DNA from: Pseudomonas soli
Lineage (GTDB): Bacteria; Pseudomonadota; Gammaproteobacteria; Pseudomonadales; Pseudomonadaceae
Length of the DNA: 64,000 nt
Assembly (NCBI RefSeq): GCF_900110655.1
Contig: NZ_FOEQ01000010.1
Location: forward strand, 62,001-126,000
Direction of reading: 5' to 3'
Shown piece after piece: positions 17,361 through 25,377 of the stretch. The position numbers and the translations under genes were made by a program. Under the pieces are notes generated by a model that saw only the letters and a list, made by a program, of their open reading frames with translations, searched no databases and had not been told where the DNA came from. Position 1 is the first letter of the stretch. Every line of letters begins with the position of its first letter.

Positions 17361-18932
17361 TTATGTAACGCCCGTTAGCGCGGGTTCCGTTACTACCCGA
17401 TTACGTCCCTGGGCCTTGGCTTGATAGAGCATCCGGTCCGATCGTTCCAACGCGGCTGACATCGGTTCGCCCGCTTTCCACATGGCCACCCCCAGCGAGA
17501 TCGTGATATGCCCGACAGTATCGAATTGCGCCGCCTCGATCACTGCTCGGAGCCGTTCGGCGACCTCTGCGCCGGTCGCAATCGAACCATTGGGCAAGAG
17601 CAGCAGGAACTCCTCGCCGCCCACACGGCATACCATGTCGTCCGGGCGCGATACCTGTCTCATCAACCGGGCGACGGCGCGGAGGGTTTCATCCCCGGCG
17701 CCATGGCCATAGGTGTCGTTGACGCGCTTGAAATGGTCGATGTCCACGGCGATCGCAGCGAAGGTTTTCAGGGATTGCTGCCATAGCGCCATGGTTTCCT
17801 CCATGGCCCGGCGATTCGCCAGTCCGGTCAGCGGGTCGCTATGTGCCTGCTGGTTGAGCCGCCCAATCTTCTCCTGCAGCAGGGCCGCTCCCAGGAGCAG
17901 CGCGCGGCGGATCTGCCAGCTTTCAACGTAGTCCGCAGGAACCGCGAGGATCCGTTCGTAGCTTTCAGGTGCATCCAGGCGCTTGGCGTTCTCCGCCAGT
18001 CGGGAGAGAGGGACGGAAATTTTCACGCCCAGCCACCAGATCAACAGCAGTCCGAACAGACCGAGGGGGACGATGCCTTTGGCAACTTTGATCGTCGTCG
18101 CCTTCAGCGTTGCCTCAATGTTCGATAGAGGCCGCTGTGAAATCACGCTCCAACGACTGCTGGGGATACTGGCATAACCCGCGAGCATTTCGTTGCCACT
18201 GCCGTCCTTCGCCCGCAGCGAACCGTGGTCTTGCTGCAGCGCGGCATCGACGATAGGGTCAGCGGCCAGGGTCGTCCCGATGCGCCGCGGGTCCGGGTGG
18301 TAAAGCACTTGTCGATGGCTATCGACCAGGTAGACATGCGCGCCATCCTCGCGGATGTTCAGGTCCATGAGCGCTTGCAACGTGTTTTTCTGTTCCAGGC
18401 GGATGCTTCCGCCGACAAGCCCGAGGTATTCGCCGTCGGGGCTGAAAACAGGGTGGGAGACGAACACGACCAGATTGCCTGCCAGGGACTTGAATGCGTC
18501 GCTGATCATCGGTTCTCGCCTGGTCAGAGGGGAACGACGTTGCAGCGCCTTTCCGTCCAGTTGCAGGCTGCTGGGGGCCGAAGCGATGATCTTTCCTTGT
18601 GCGTTGGCTATCAGTACCGAATTGAAGCTGTGGTCCTGGTTCAGCAGGCGGTGTGCCTCGTCGTGCAGGGCAGTTCGGTCTGCGAAGGCATGGCCGATGA
18701 GTGTGGATGCAAACCCCAGGCGATCCAGTTCGGAACTCAGCACTTCCTCCACACTGGTTGCGATCCGGGCAGCGTAAGCCTGGTTGGTCTGCAGGGCGTT
18801 TTCCGCCAGCTCGGATCTCTGGGTGGTGAACATCACCCAGAAAGTATTGGCCAGGGTTGCGACAGCACAGATCAGCGCGAACGCCAGCAGCAGCGTGCGC
18901 AAGGTGAGCTTGGGGCGTGGCCGTGTAGGCAT
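17361..18932 (-). CDS. Membrane diguanylate cyclase with periplasmic Cache domain (GGDEF)
   Basis: A 523-residue protein: transmembrane helix at about 11-36, a large periplasmic double-Cache sensor region, a second helix at about 287-304, a short linker, and a C-terminal GGDEF domain. The active site is GGEEF (residues 438-442), and the RPDD inhibitory I-site sits five residues before it, so c-di-GMP synthesis with product feedback is expected. There is no EAL domain. I chose ATG 18932 because it immediately precedes the first helix; the frame is open upstream but that part looks non-coding. It converges with kdpE. The ligand of the Cache domain is unknown. Confidence 0.88.
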   Translation of the reverse strand: MPTRPRPKLTLRTLLLAFALICAVATLANTFWVMFTTQRSELAENALQTNQAYAARIATSVEEVLSSELDRLGFASTLIGHAFADRTALHDEAHRLLNQDHSFNSVLIANAQGKIIASAPSSLQLDGKALQRRSPLTRREPMISDAFKSLAGNLVVFVSHPVFSPDGEYLGLVGGSIRLEQKNTLQALMDLNIREDGAHVYLVDSHRQVLYHPDPRRIGTTLAADPIVDAALQQDHGSLRAKDGSGNEMLAGYASIPSSRWSVISQRPLSNIEATLKATTIKVAKGIVPLGLFGLLLIWWLGVKISVPLSRLAENAKRLDAPESYERILAVPADYVESWQIRRALLLGAALLQEKIGRLNQQAHSDPLTGLANRRAMEETMALWQQSLKTFAAIAVDIDHFKRVNDTYGHGAGDETLRAVARLMRQVSRPDDMVCRVGGEEFLLLLPNGSIATGAEVAERLRAVIEAAQFDTVGHITISLGVAMWKAGEPMSAALERSDRMLYQAKAQGRNRVVTEPALTGVT

Positions 18933-19161
18933 GTGGCGCATCCGGATGCTGAAGGCATGCGATTTGGTGAAGCGGCGTCGCCGTGGGGTTGGAAACGCGC
19001 TCCTTGCGCCTTCTGGCGTATCCTGATTGGCCTTCTGCAACAAAACGCGGAGAGTTCGGATCAAGTATCTCACATCTGCTTTCGAGCCACCATTTTGACA
19101 TGGTTTCGACGGCGGATCGCCTTCCGCCGATCCGCCACCGACAATCACTAGCCCCTGCCGG

Positions 19162-20391
19162 CTAGTCGAACTGCTCGAGCTGCAACAATTCCTCGACCCT
19201 CTGTCTCCGGCGAATCATGCGCAGTTGACCCTGATCGAGCAGGAACTCTGGCAACAACGGTCGGCTGTTGTAGTTCGACGACATGGATGCGCCATAAGCC
19301 CCTGCATCGTGAATTACCAGCAGGTCACCGACCTTGGCCTGGGGCAAGTCGTGGGGGGTCAACTCCTCGTCGTTCTGGGTGAACACATCCCCCGACTCGC
19401 ACAGCGGCCCGGCTACGACGGTTGGCTGCAATGGGCGGCTCACGGGCCGGCCCACTGCGTCGAACAGGCTCATGCGGTGGTAGGCCCCGTACATGGCCGG
19501 GCGCATCAGGTCGTTGAAGCCGGCATCGACCAGGATGTAGTGGCGCTCACCCATCTGCTTGACCGCGCGCACCTCGGTCACCAGGCAGCCAGCTTCGGCG
19601 ACCACGAAGCGCCCAGGCTCGATCTCCATGCGTACCGGGTGACCGAGCATCGTCTCGATCTCCGAGCGGGCCACCGCCCAGGTTCGGGCGTAGCGCTGCA
19701 GGTCCACTGGTTGGTCGCCGTCGCGGTAGGGGGTGGACAGGCCGCCCCCGATGGAGAAGGCTTCGATATCCATGCCCAGCCGGCCGATCAGCTCGACCAT
19801 CGCGCTGGCCACTTGCTCCAGGTGCTGGTAGTCCACCCCCGAGCCGATGTGCATGTGCACGCCCACCAGGTGCAGGCCGTGTTGTTTCACGCAAGCCAGC
19901 GCATCGGGCAGTTGTTCGTGCCAGATGCCGTGCTTGCTGTTCTCGCCGCCGGTATTGGTTTTGCGACTATGGCCATGGCCGAAGCCGGGGTTGATGCGTA
20001 GCCACACCCGGTGGCCGGGGGAGCGCTCGCCGAGCTGGCGGAGCATGTCGATAGAGCCGGCATTGACCTCGATACCGGTCTGCACCACCCGCGCCAGGGT
20101 CGGTTGGTCCAGCACGTCGCAAGTCAGCACCACGCCGGCGGGGTCGCCGCCCACCGATGCGCCGGCGGCAAAAGCGCGCTCCATTTCCCCCAGGGATACC
20201 GCGTCGAGCACCAGGCCGCGTTCACGGATCAGGCGCAGCACGTGCAGGTTGGGGTTGGCCTTCTGCGCGAAGCGCACGGTGTCGAAGTGCTGCTTGAGCT
20301 GGTCGATGCGCTGGTGGATGGTCGGGGCGTTGTAGGCCCACAGCGGCGAGCCATGCTGGCGGACTGCTTCGGCCAGGAGGGTAGTGGTCAT
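19162..20391 (-). CDS. lysA: Diaminopimelate decarboxylase-like PLP enzyme (LysA paralogue)
   Basis: A 409-residue fold-type III PLP decarboxylase. The PLP lysine is K44 in FAQKANPN; HMHIGSG, SIGGGLSTPYR, EPGRF and GPLCESGD supply the phosphate-binding and second-subunit active-site residues. DapDC converts meso-diaminopimelate to lysine. The usual Pseudomonas lysA lies with lppL/dapF elsewhere, so this is probably a second copy. A LysR-type regulator is divergent from it, the same arrangement as lysA/lysR in E. coli, which supports regulation by that protein. A related substrate such as ornithine or carboxynorspermidine cannot be excluded. Confidence 0.82.
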   Translation of the reverse strand: MTTTLLAEAVRQHGSPLWAYNAPTIHQRIDQLKQHFDTVRFAQKANPNLHVLRLIRERGLVLDAVSLGEMERAFAAGASVGGDPAGVVLTCDVLDQPTLARVVQTGIEVNAGSIDMLRQLGERSPGHRVWLRINPGFGHGHSRKTNTGGENSKHGIWHEQLPDALACVKQHGLHLVGVHMHIGSGVDYQHLEQVASAMVELIGRLGMDIEAFSIGGGLSTPYRDGDQPVDLQRYARTWAVARSEIETMLGHPVRMEIEPGRFVVAEAGCLVTEVRAVKQMGERHYILVDAGFNDLMRPAMYGAYHRMSLFDAVGRPVSRPLQPTVVAGPLCESGDVFTQNDEELTPHDLPQAKVGDLLVIHDAGAYGASMSSNYNSRPLLPEFLLDQGQLRMIRRRQRVEELLQLEQFD

Positions 20392-20465
20392 GGTGGCGTT
20401 CCTTGTTTTGGATGCGCCGATAGTGGGGGATTTTATAAATTCAGAAAAATAGATTTTTTTCTGCT

Positions 20466-20479
20466 AGATATTCATATCT
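20466..20479. promoter_or_regulatory. Candidate LysR operator in the lysA/lysR divergent gap
   Basis: Palindrome AGATAT-TC-ATATCT, followed at once by a further GATATC, in the 147-bp A/T-rich gap between lysA and the divergent regulator. It lies 60 bp before the regulator start, a common place for LysR-type autoregulatory sites. Confidence 0.35.
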
Positions 20480-20538
20480 GATATCAGCTCAAGCAACCAA
20501 GTTGCTGACACGCTTACTCTCTTTACCACCGAGCAACC

Positions 20539-21453
20539 ATGAAACTCTCCATCCGCCATATCGAGGTATTCCGCGCCATCATGGCTGCCGGCAGCGTCAC
20601 CGGGGCTGCGCGCCTGCTGTTCACTTCGCAGCCCACGGTGAGCCGCGAACTGGCGCGCATGGAGCAGGTCACCGGGCTGAACCTGTTCGACCGCGAGGGC
20701 GGGCGCCTGGTGCCCAGCGCCCAGGCTTTGCTGTTGATCAAGGAGGTCGAGCGGGCCTTTGTCGGCCTGGAGCGCATCGACCGCTTCGCCCAGGCCATCC
20801 GCAACTTCGAACAAGGCCGGCTGGCCATCACCTGCCTGCCGCTGTTCTCGCAAACCCTGCTGCCGAAGGCCTGCAAGGCGTTTCACCAGCACCATCCCGG
20901 CGTCAGCCTGAGTATCACCGCCCAGGAGTCGCCGTTGCTTGAGGAGTCGCTGGTTGCCCAACAGCACGACCTTGGCCTCACCGAGACCGCGCAGGTACCG
21001 CGGGGCGCGGTCGGCGAACTGTTGTTCAGTGCCGACATGGTCTGCGTGCTGCCCGCGCAGCACCCCCTGCTGGCCAAGCCGTTACTCCAGTTGCAGGACT
21101 TCCACGAGGTCGATTTCATCAACCTGGCCAGCCTGGACCGCTACCGGCAGCAACTCGACCGGCATTTTCGCGAGGCCGCAGTGAACCGCCGCACGATCAT
21201 CGAGACCACCAGCGCCGCCTCGGTGTGCGCCATGGTCCGCCAGGGGCTGGGTGTAGCGATCATCAATCCACTGAGCGGGCTGGAGGCCGGGCAAACTGGG
21301 CTGGCGATCCGCCGACTGGGCCTGTCGGTGCCGTACCAGGTGATGCTGATCCGGCCCGAGCTGCGGCCCGCATCTTCGGTGCTGGAGCCGTTCTGCCAGG
21401 CGCTGCGGGGGCAGGCCAGGGCAATGGAGGCGGCCTTGGCGCAAGGCGTCTGA
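20539..21453 (+). CDS. lysR: LysR-family transcriptional regulator (likely regulator of lysA)
   Basis: A 304-residue LysR-type regulator. The N-terminal winged helix contains FRAIMAAGSVTGAARLLFTSQPTVSRELARME; the rest is a two-lobed effector domain. The divergent position to a lysA paralogue mirrors E. coli LysR, which activates lysA in response to diaminopimelate. The assignment of target rests on this context. The start at ATG 20539 is the only one fitting the helix-turn-helix. Confidence 0.82.
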   Translation: MKLSIRHIEVFRAIMAAGSVTGAARLLFTSQPTVSRELARMEQVTGLNLFDREGGRLVPSAQALLLIKEVERAFVGLERIDRFAQAIRNFEQGRLAITCLPLFSQTLLPKACKAFHQHHPGVSLSITAQESPLLEESLVAQQHDLGLTETAQVPRGAVGELLFSADMVCVLPAQHPLLAKPLLQLQDFHEVDFINLASLDRYRQQLDRHFREAAVNRRTIIETTSAASVCAMVRQGLGVAIINPLSGLEAGQTGLAIRRLGLSVPYQVMLIRPELRPASSVLEPFCQALRGQARAMEAALAQGV

Positions 21454-21546
21454 GTGGCCGGGCGAACGATTGGAACGTTCTCAACCACGCCAAGGTCAAC
21501 CCCATCAGCAGTGATCGAAAATGCTCCACAGCATGAGGAATCGCCA

Positions 21547-21885
21547 ATGAGTACGCTGACGATCGAAGGCTGGTTCAAAGGTGAGGGTGATCGCAGGTCC
21601 ACCCCGGTGGGTGATATCCACTTCGACATCCAGGGCGTGAACCATCGCAAGTTGGAGCAGGCCGAGGAACACCTGCAACAGAGCCACGAGTCCGAGGCGA
21701 TGGTGGATGTCGACATGGACAGCCTGAACCTGGTGCTGCCCGAGGGCTACGGCCCGCTGTCGGACTGCCGCCTGCGCGTCTACCTGAGCGACGACGAGCG
21801 TGGCCAGTTCCACCTGGTCGGGCATCGGGCCAGCGATGGCAGCCTGATCTACACCAATGCGGTGTTGATCGCTCAGCTGAGCTGA
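21547..21885 (+). CDS. Hypothetical protein, 112 residues
   Basis: A small acidic, probably beta-rich soluble protein (TLTIEGWFKGEGDRR, VDVDMDSLNLVLPEGYG, CRLRVYLSDDERGQFHLVGH). No signal peptide, membrane helix or motif that I recognise. The frame is open up to 21454, but the ATG at 21547 begins the structured sequence. Its last 13 bases overlap the 3' end of the convergent cynR gene. Function unknown. Confidence 0.6.
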   Translation: MSTLTIEGWFKGEGDRRSTPVGDIHFDIQGVNHRKLEQAEEHLQQSHESEAMVDVDMDSLNLVLPEGYGPLSDCRLRVYLSDDERGQFHLVGHRASDGSLIYTNAVLIAQLS

Positions 21886-22790
21886 ATACCGGCTGCGCTG
21901 TCGCCTGTTTCCAGGCTTGCCGCCACTGACGTCGCCACTTCGCTGAAAGCCCGCGCCGCCGCGCTCTGGTAGGCGCCCCTGCGCTGCATCAAGACTGCGG
22001 TGCGCTGCAGGCGCAGTGGGTCCAGGGCAATGGCGGTCAGGTCATCATGGGCCAGGGCAAGGTTGGCGGGCAGCAGGGTCGACAGTGTCGTGCGGCGCAC
22101 CACTTCGATCACTGCGCCAATCGCGTTGGCCTCCATCCGCACCCGTGGGCGGATACCGTGCTGGCGGCAATAGCGCTCGATCTGCTCGCGCGTGGCGAAC
22201 TCGGCGCTGAGCAAGATCAGCGACTCGTCGTTGAGCGCGTGTGGGCCAATACTGCGGGTAGTGGCCAGCGGATGCGCGCGGCCGACCACCAGCGCCAGGG
22301 TTTCCACCAACAGCGGGCGGCTGTCGATGTCCTGGTTGTGGACCTCATCGAAGGCGATGCCGACATCCAGCTCATCGGCCTGCAACAACTCCTCCATGCG
22401 CTCCTGGGCGATCTCTCGTAGGTTCAGGGTGATGTTCGGATAACGCGCATGGAAGGCCTCGACCAGCGGGCCGATCAGATAGGTGGTGAAGGTCGGCGTC
22501 ACCGCCACCCGCAGCGATCCTCGGCTGAGGTCGCCCACGTCATGGATGGCGCGCCTGGCCTCCAGCAGCTCCTGTTCCGCCCGCTTGGCATAGCGCAGGT
22601 AGACCTCCCCGGCATCGGTCAGCCGCGTGCTGCGCCCGGAACGGTCGAACAACTGCGCGCCAAGGCTTTCCTCCAGTTGCCTGACCTGTTGTGACAGCGC
22701 CGGCTGGGAGACATGCAGTGCCGCCGCGGCGCGGGTAAAACTGTGATGTTGAGCCACTGCGAGGAAATACTGGATGTGCCGGGCTAGCAT
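21873..22790 (-). CDS. cynR: LysR-family regulator CynR
   Basis: A 305-residue LysR-type regulator with the N-terminal helix-turn-helix YFLAVAQHHSFTRAAAALHVSQPALSQQVRQLE and an effector domain. It is divergent from cynT-cynS by 111 bp, the standard place of CynR, the cyanate-responsive activator of the cyn operon. The start at 22790 (MLARHIQYF) is typical for CynR; the frame continues far upstream across cynT but that is antisense sequence. Confidence 0.88.
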   Translation of the reverse strand: MLARHIQYFLAVAQHHSFTRAAAALHVSQPALSQQVRQLEESLGAQLFDRSGRSTRLTDAGEVYLRYAKRAEQELLEARRAIHDVGDLSRGSLRVAVTPTFTTYLIGPLVEAFHARYPNITLNLREIAQERMEELLQADELDVGIAFDEVHNQDIDSRPLLVETLALVVGRAHPLATTRSIGPHALNDESLILLSAEFATREQIERYCRQHGIRPRVRMEANAIGAVIEVVRRTTLSTLLPANLALAHDDLTAIALDPLRLQRTAVLMQRRGAYQSAAARAFSEVATSVAASLETGDSAAGIQLS

Positions 22791-22840
22791 GCTTTTCTCA
22801 TAAGATAATCTGATGTGCTTCATCATAAATGAGACTTTTA

Positions 22841-22852
22841 CCTTATGTAAGG
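22841..22852. promoter_or_regulatory. Palindrome in the cynR/cynT divergent promoter region
   Basis: CCTTATGTAAGG (arms CCTTA/TAAGG) lies about 50 bp upstream of cynT in the A/T-rich intergenic region, which also holds the CTCAT...ATGAG arms at about 22798-22833. It is a candidate CynR or core promoter element; the assignment is by position only. Confidence 0.35.
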
Positions 22853-22901
22853 CGCTGCGTAACCTTTGCCTCAACACACCGCGACATTGAGGCAAACAGC
22901 C

Positions 22902-23561
22902 ATGAAAGACATCATCGACGGTTTTCTGAAGTTCCAGCGCGACGCCTTCCCCGAACGGGTCAAGCTGTTCAAGGACCTGGCCACCCAGCAAAGCCCCCGG
23001 GCGCTGTTCATCTCCTGCTCCGACAGCCGCCTGGTGCCCGAGCTGGTCACCCAGCGCGAGCCAGGCGACCTGTTCGTCATCCGCAACGCCGGCAACATCG
23101 TGCCGTCCTACGGCCCTGAGCCTGGCGGCGTATCGGCTTCGGTCGAATATGCCGTCGCCGCCCTGCAGGTAGCCGACATCGTCATCTGCGGCCACTCCGA
23201 CTGCGGCGCCATGACCGCCATCGCCACCTGCAAGTGCCTGGAGCACATGCCCGCCGTGGCCGGCTGGCTGCGCTACGCCGACTCCGCCCGGGTGGTCAAC
23301 GAGGCGCGCCAGCACCACAGCCCGCAGGCCAAGGTCGAGGCCATGGTGCGCGAGAACGTGATCGCCCAGCTGGCCAATATCCAGACCCACCCCTCGGTGC
23401 GCCTGGCCCTGGAAGAGGGCCGCGTGCGCCTGCATGGCTGGATCTACGACATCGAAAGCGGCCGCATCGACGCCTTCGACGGACGCACCGGCCAGTTCGT
23501 CGCCCTGGCGCAGAACCCCGACGTCAACGCCGTTTCCCACCCTTCCAGGAACGTTGCCTGA
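22902..23561 (+). CDS. cynT: Beta-class carbonic anhydrase CynT
   Basis: A 219-residue beta-carbonic anhydrase. Zinc ligands are visible in SCSDSR (Cys and Asp) and CGHSDCGAM (His and Cys). CynT hydrates CO2 so that bicarbonate, a co-substrate of cyanase, does not become limiting when CO2 is released. The ATG at 22902 follows GAGG; the frame opens 36 bp earlier but the family starts with MKDIIDGF. It lies 28 bp before cynS in the same operon. Confidence 0.95.
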   Translation: MKDIIDGFLKFQRDAFPERVKLFKDLATQQSPRALFISCSDSRLVPELVTQREPGDLFVIRNAGNIVPSYGPEPGGVSASVEYAVAALQVADIVICGHSDCGAMTAIATCKCLEHMPAVAGWLRYADSARVVNEARQHHSPQAKVEAMVRENVIAQLANIQTHPSVRLALEEGRVRLHGWIYDIESGRIDAFDGRTGQFVALAQNPDVNAVSHPSRNVA

Positions 23562-23589
23562 ACCCCTTTCAAACCCAAGGAGACACACC

Positions 23590-24060
23590 ATGATCCAGTC
23601 GCAAATCAGCCAGAACGCCCGCCTTGTCCTGAGCGAAGTCATCCTCCTGGCCAAGGCCCGCAAGGACCTGTCGTTCGCCCAGATCACCGACGGCACCGGC
23701 CTCTCCGAAGCCTTCGTCACTGCCGCGCTGCTGGGCCAGCACCCGCTGCCGGCCAGCGCTGCCCAGGTGGTGGGCGACAAGCTCGGCCTGGACGCCGATG
23801 GCATCGCCCTGCTGCAGACCGTGCCACTGCGCGGCAGCATCCAAGGCGGCGTGCCGACCGACCCGACCATCTACCGCTTCTACGAGATGCTGCAGGTGTA
23901 CGGCACCACCCTCAAGGCACTGGTCCACGAGAAGTTCGGCGACGGCATCATCAGCGCCATCAACTTCAAGCTGGACGTGAAGAAGGTCGACGATCCGGAA
24001 GGTGGCTCCCGCGCGGTGATCACCCTGGATGGCAAGTACCTGCCGACCAAGCCGTTCTGA
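23590..24060 (+). CDS. cynS: Cyanate hydratase (cyanase)
   Basis: CynS converts cyanate and bicarbonate to CO2 and carbamate, which yields ammonia. The 156-residue length equals the E. coli enzyme, and the catalytic residues fall at identical numbers: Arg96, Glu99 (TIYRFYEM) and Ser122 (GIISAINF). The N-terminal half is the helical DNA-binding-like domain of the family. A long perfect hairpin follows the gene. Confidence 0.97.
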   Translation: MIQSQISQNARLVLSEVILLAKARKDLSFAQITDGTGLSEAFVTAALLGQHPLPASAAQVVGDKLGLDADGIALLQTVPLRGSIQGGVPTDPTIYRFYEMLQVYGTTLKALVHEKFGDGIISAINFKLDVKKVDDPEGGSRAVITLDGKYLPTKPF

Positions 24061-24071
24061 TTCGCCCCTAG

Positions 24072-24111
24072 GGAAATGGCTCGGGCGCCGCACGACGCCC
24101 GAGCCATTTCC
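24072..24111 (+). terminator. Long perfect inverted repeat after cynS (terminator-like)
   Basis: Two 16-base arms, 24072-24087 and 24096-24111 (GGAAATGGCTCGGGCG and its exact complement), enclose an 8-base loop. The stem is very stable but lacks a T-tract. It sits 11 bases after cynS and 34 before the amidohydrolase reading frame, so it probably ends or attenuates the cyn transcript. Confidence 0.65.
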
Positions 24112-24145
24112 ACGCGCGCTATTGATCCCCGACAGGAGCGACGGC

Positions 24146-25368
24146 ATGGACCTGATCTTCAGAAATGTCCGCATCGACGATGCAAACCCCTTGATGGATG
24201 TCGCCGTGCACAACGGCAAGATTACTCACATCGCCCAAGCGATCACTGCAACGGCGAGCCAGGAAATCCAGGGCAACGGCAATGTCCTGGTCCCCGGCTT
24301 CGTCGAAGCCCACCTGCACCTGGAAAAAGCCAATGTCATGCAGCGCAAGGCCAACCGCTCCGGCACCTTGGCCGAAGCGATCGCCGTCACTGCGGCGCTC
24401 AAGCCCACCCTGACCCGTGATGACATTCGCGAACGCTCTGTACAGGTGTTGCGCGCCCTGGTGCAGGCCGGCACCACCCATGTGCGTGCCCACGCCGAGT
24501 TCGATCCGGCCCAGGGTTTCACCGGCCTGGACGTGGTCCTGGAGCTGCGCGAGACCTTGCGTGATGTCATCGATATCCAGGTAGTGGCGTTTCCCCAGGA
24601 AGGCATCCTGAAACTGCCCGGCATGAAAGCGATGATGGTCGAGGCCATGGAGAGGGGCGTCGATGTGGTCGGTGGCATTCCCTACAACGACGTCTCGCCC
24701 CTGGAGCACATCGATTTCGTCTTCGACCTGGCCCAGCGCTATGGCAAGGACATCGACCTGCATCAGGACTTCGCCGACGACGCCGAGCACATGACCATCG
24801 AATACGTGGCCGCCGGACCCTCGCCACGTGCTACCAAGGGCGCGTCAGCGTCGGCCACCTGACCAGCCTGGCGGCCGTGGAGCCAGAGCGCCAGGCGCGC
24901 ATCATCGCGCTGCTGCGCGAAGCCGGCATCAGCGTGATATGTCTGCCCGCCACCGACCTGCACCTGGGCGCCCGTGGCGATAGACACAACGTGCGGCGCA
25001 CCCTGACCCCGGTGCGGGCGTTGCGCGATGGCGGGGTGAACGTGTGCCTGGCCACCAACAACATCCGCAATGCCTTCACCCCCTACGGCACCGGCGACCT
25101 GCTGCACATCGCGCAGCTGGCCATCCCCGCCTGCCACCTGGGTGGGGCGGACGACCAGGCCACGGTGCTGCCGATGCTCACCAGCAACCCGGCCAAGGCC
25201 CTGGGGTTGCAGAGCCATGGCTTGGCGGTGGGCAACGACGCGGACCTGGTGCTGATGGACACCCACCGTATCAGCGACGTGATCCTCGACCTGCCCGCGC
25301 GGCTGATGGTGCTCAAGCGCGGCAGGGTGGTGGCGACAGCGGAGCAGCGGCGCTCGGTGGTGTTCTGA
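24146..25368 (+). pseudogene. CodA/AtzC-like amidohydrolase, disrupted by a -1 frameshift
   Basis: Two reading frames together make one complete amidohydrolase of about 407 residues. Frame one runs from 24146 to about 24819 (HLHLE metal motif, FPQEG, DLHQDFADD); it then leaves the family sequence and stops near 24862. Frame two resumes the family at about 24820 (TLATCYQGRVSVGHLTSL) and continues to 25368. Adding one C in GCCGCC|GG near 24818 restores AARTLATC, so a single-base loss, real or from sequencing, explains it. The family includes cytosine deaminase CodA and N-isopropylammelide hydrolase AtzC. Position after cynTS suggests breakdown of a cyanate- or amide-releasing compound. Two expected catalytic acids look replaced (see findings). 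Confidence 0.8.
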
Positions 25369-25377
25369 AGGCCGGGC

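Noticed and set aside
22791..23870. N-terminal extension of cynR by 360 codons
   Set aside because: It runs antisense through cynT and most of cynS; the LysR helix-turn-helix begins at 22790.
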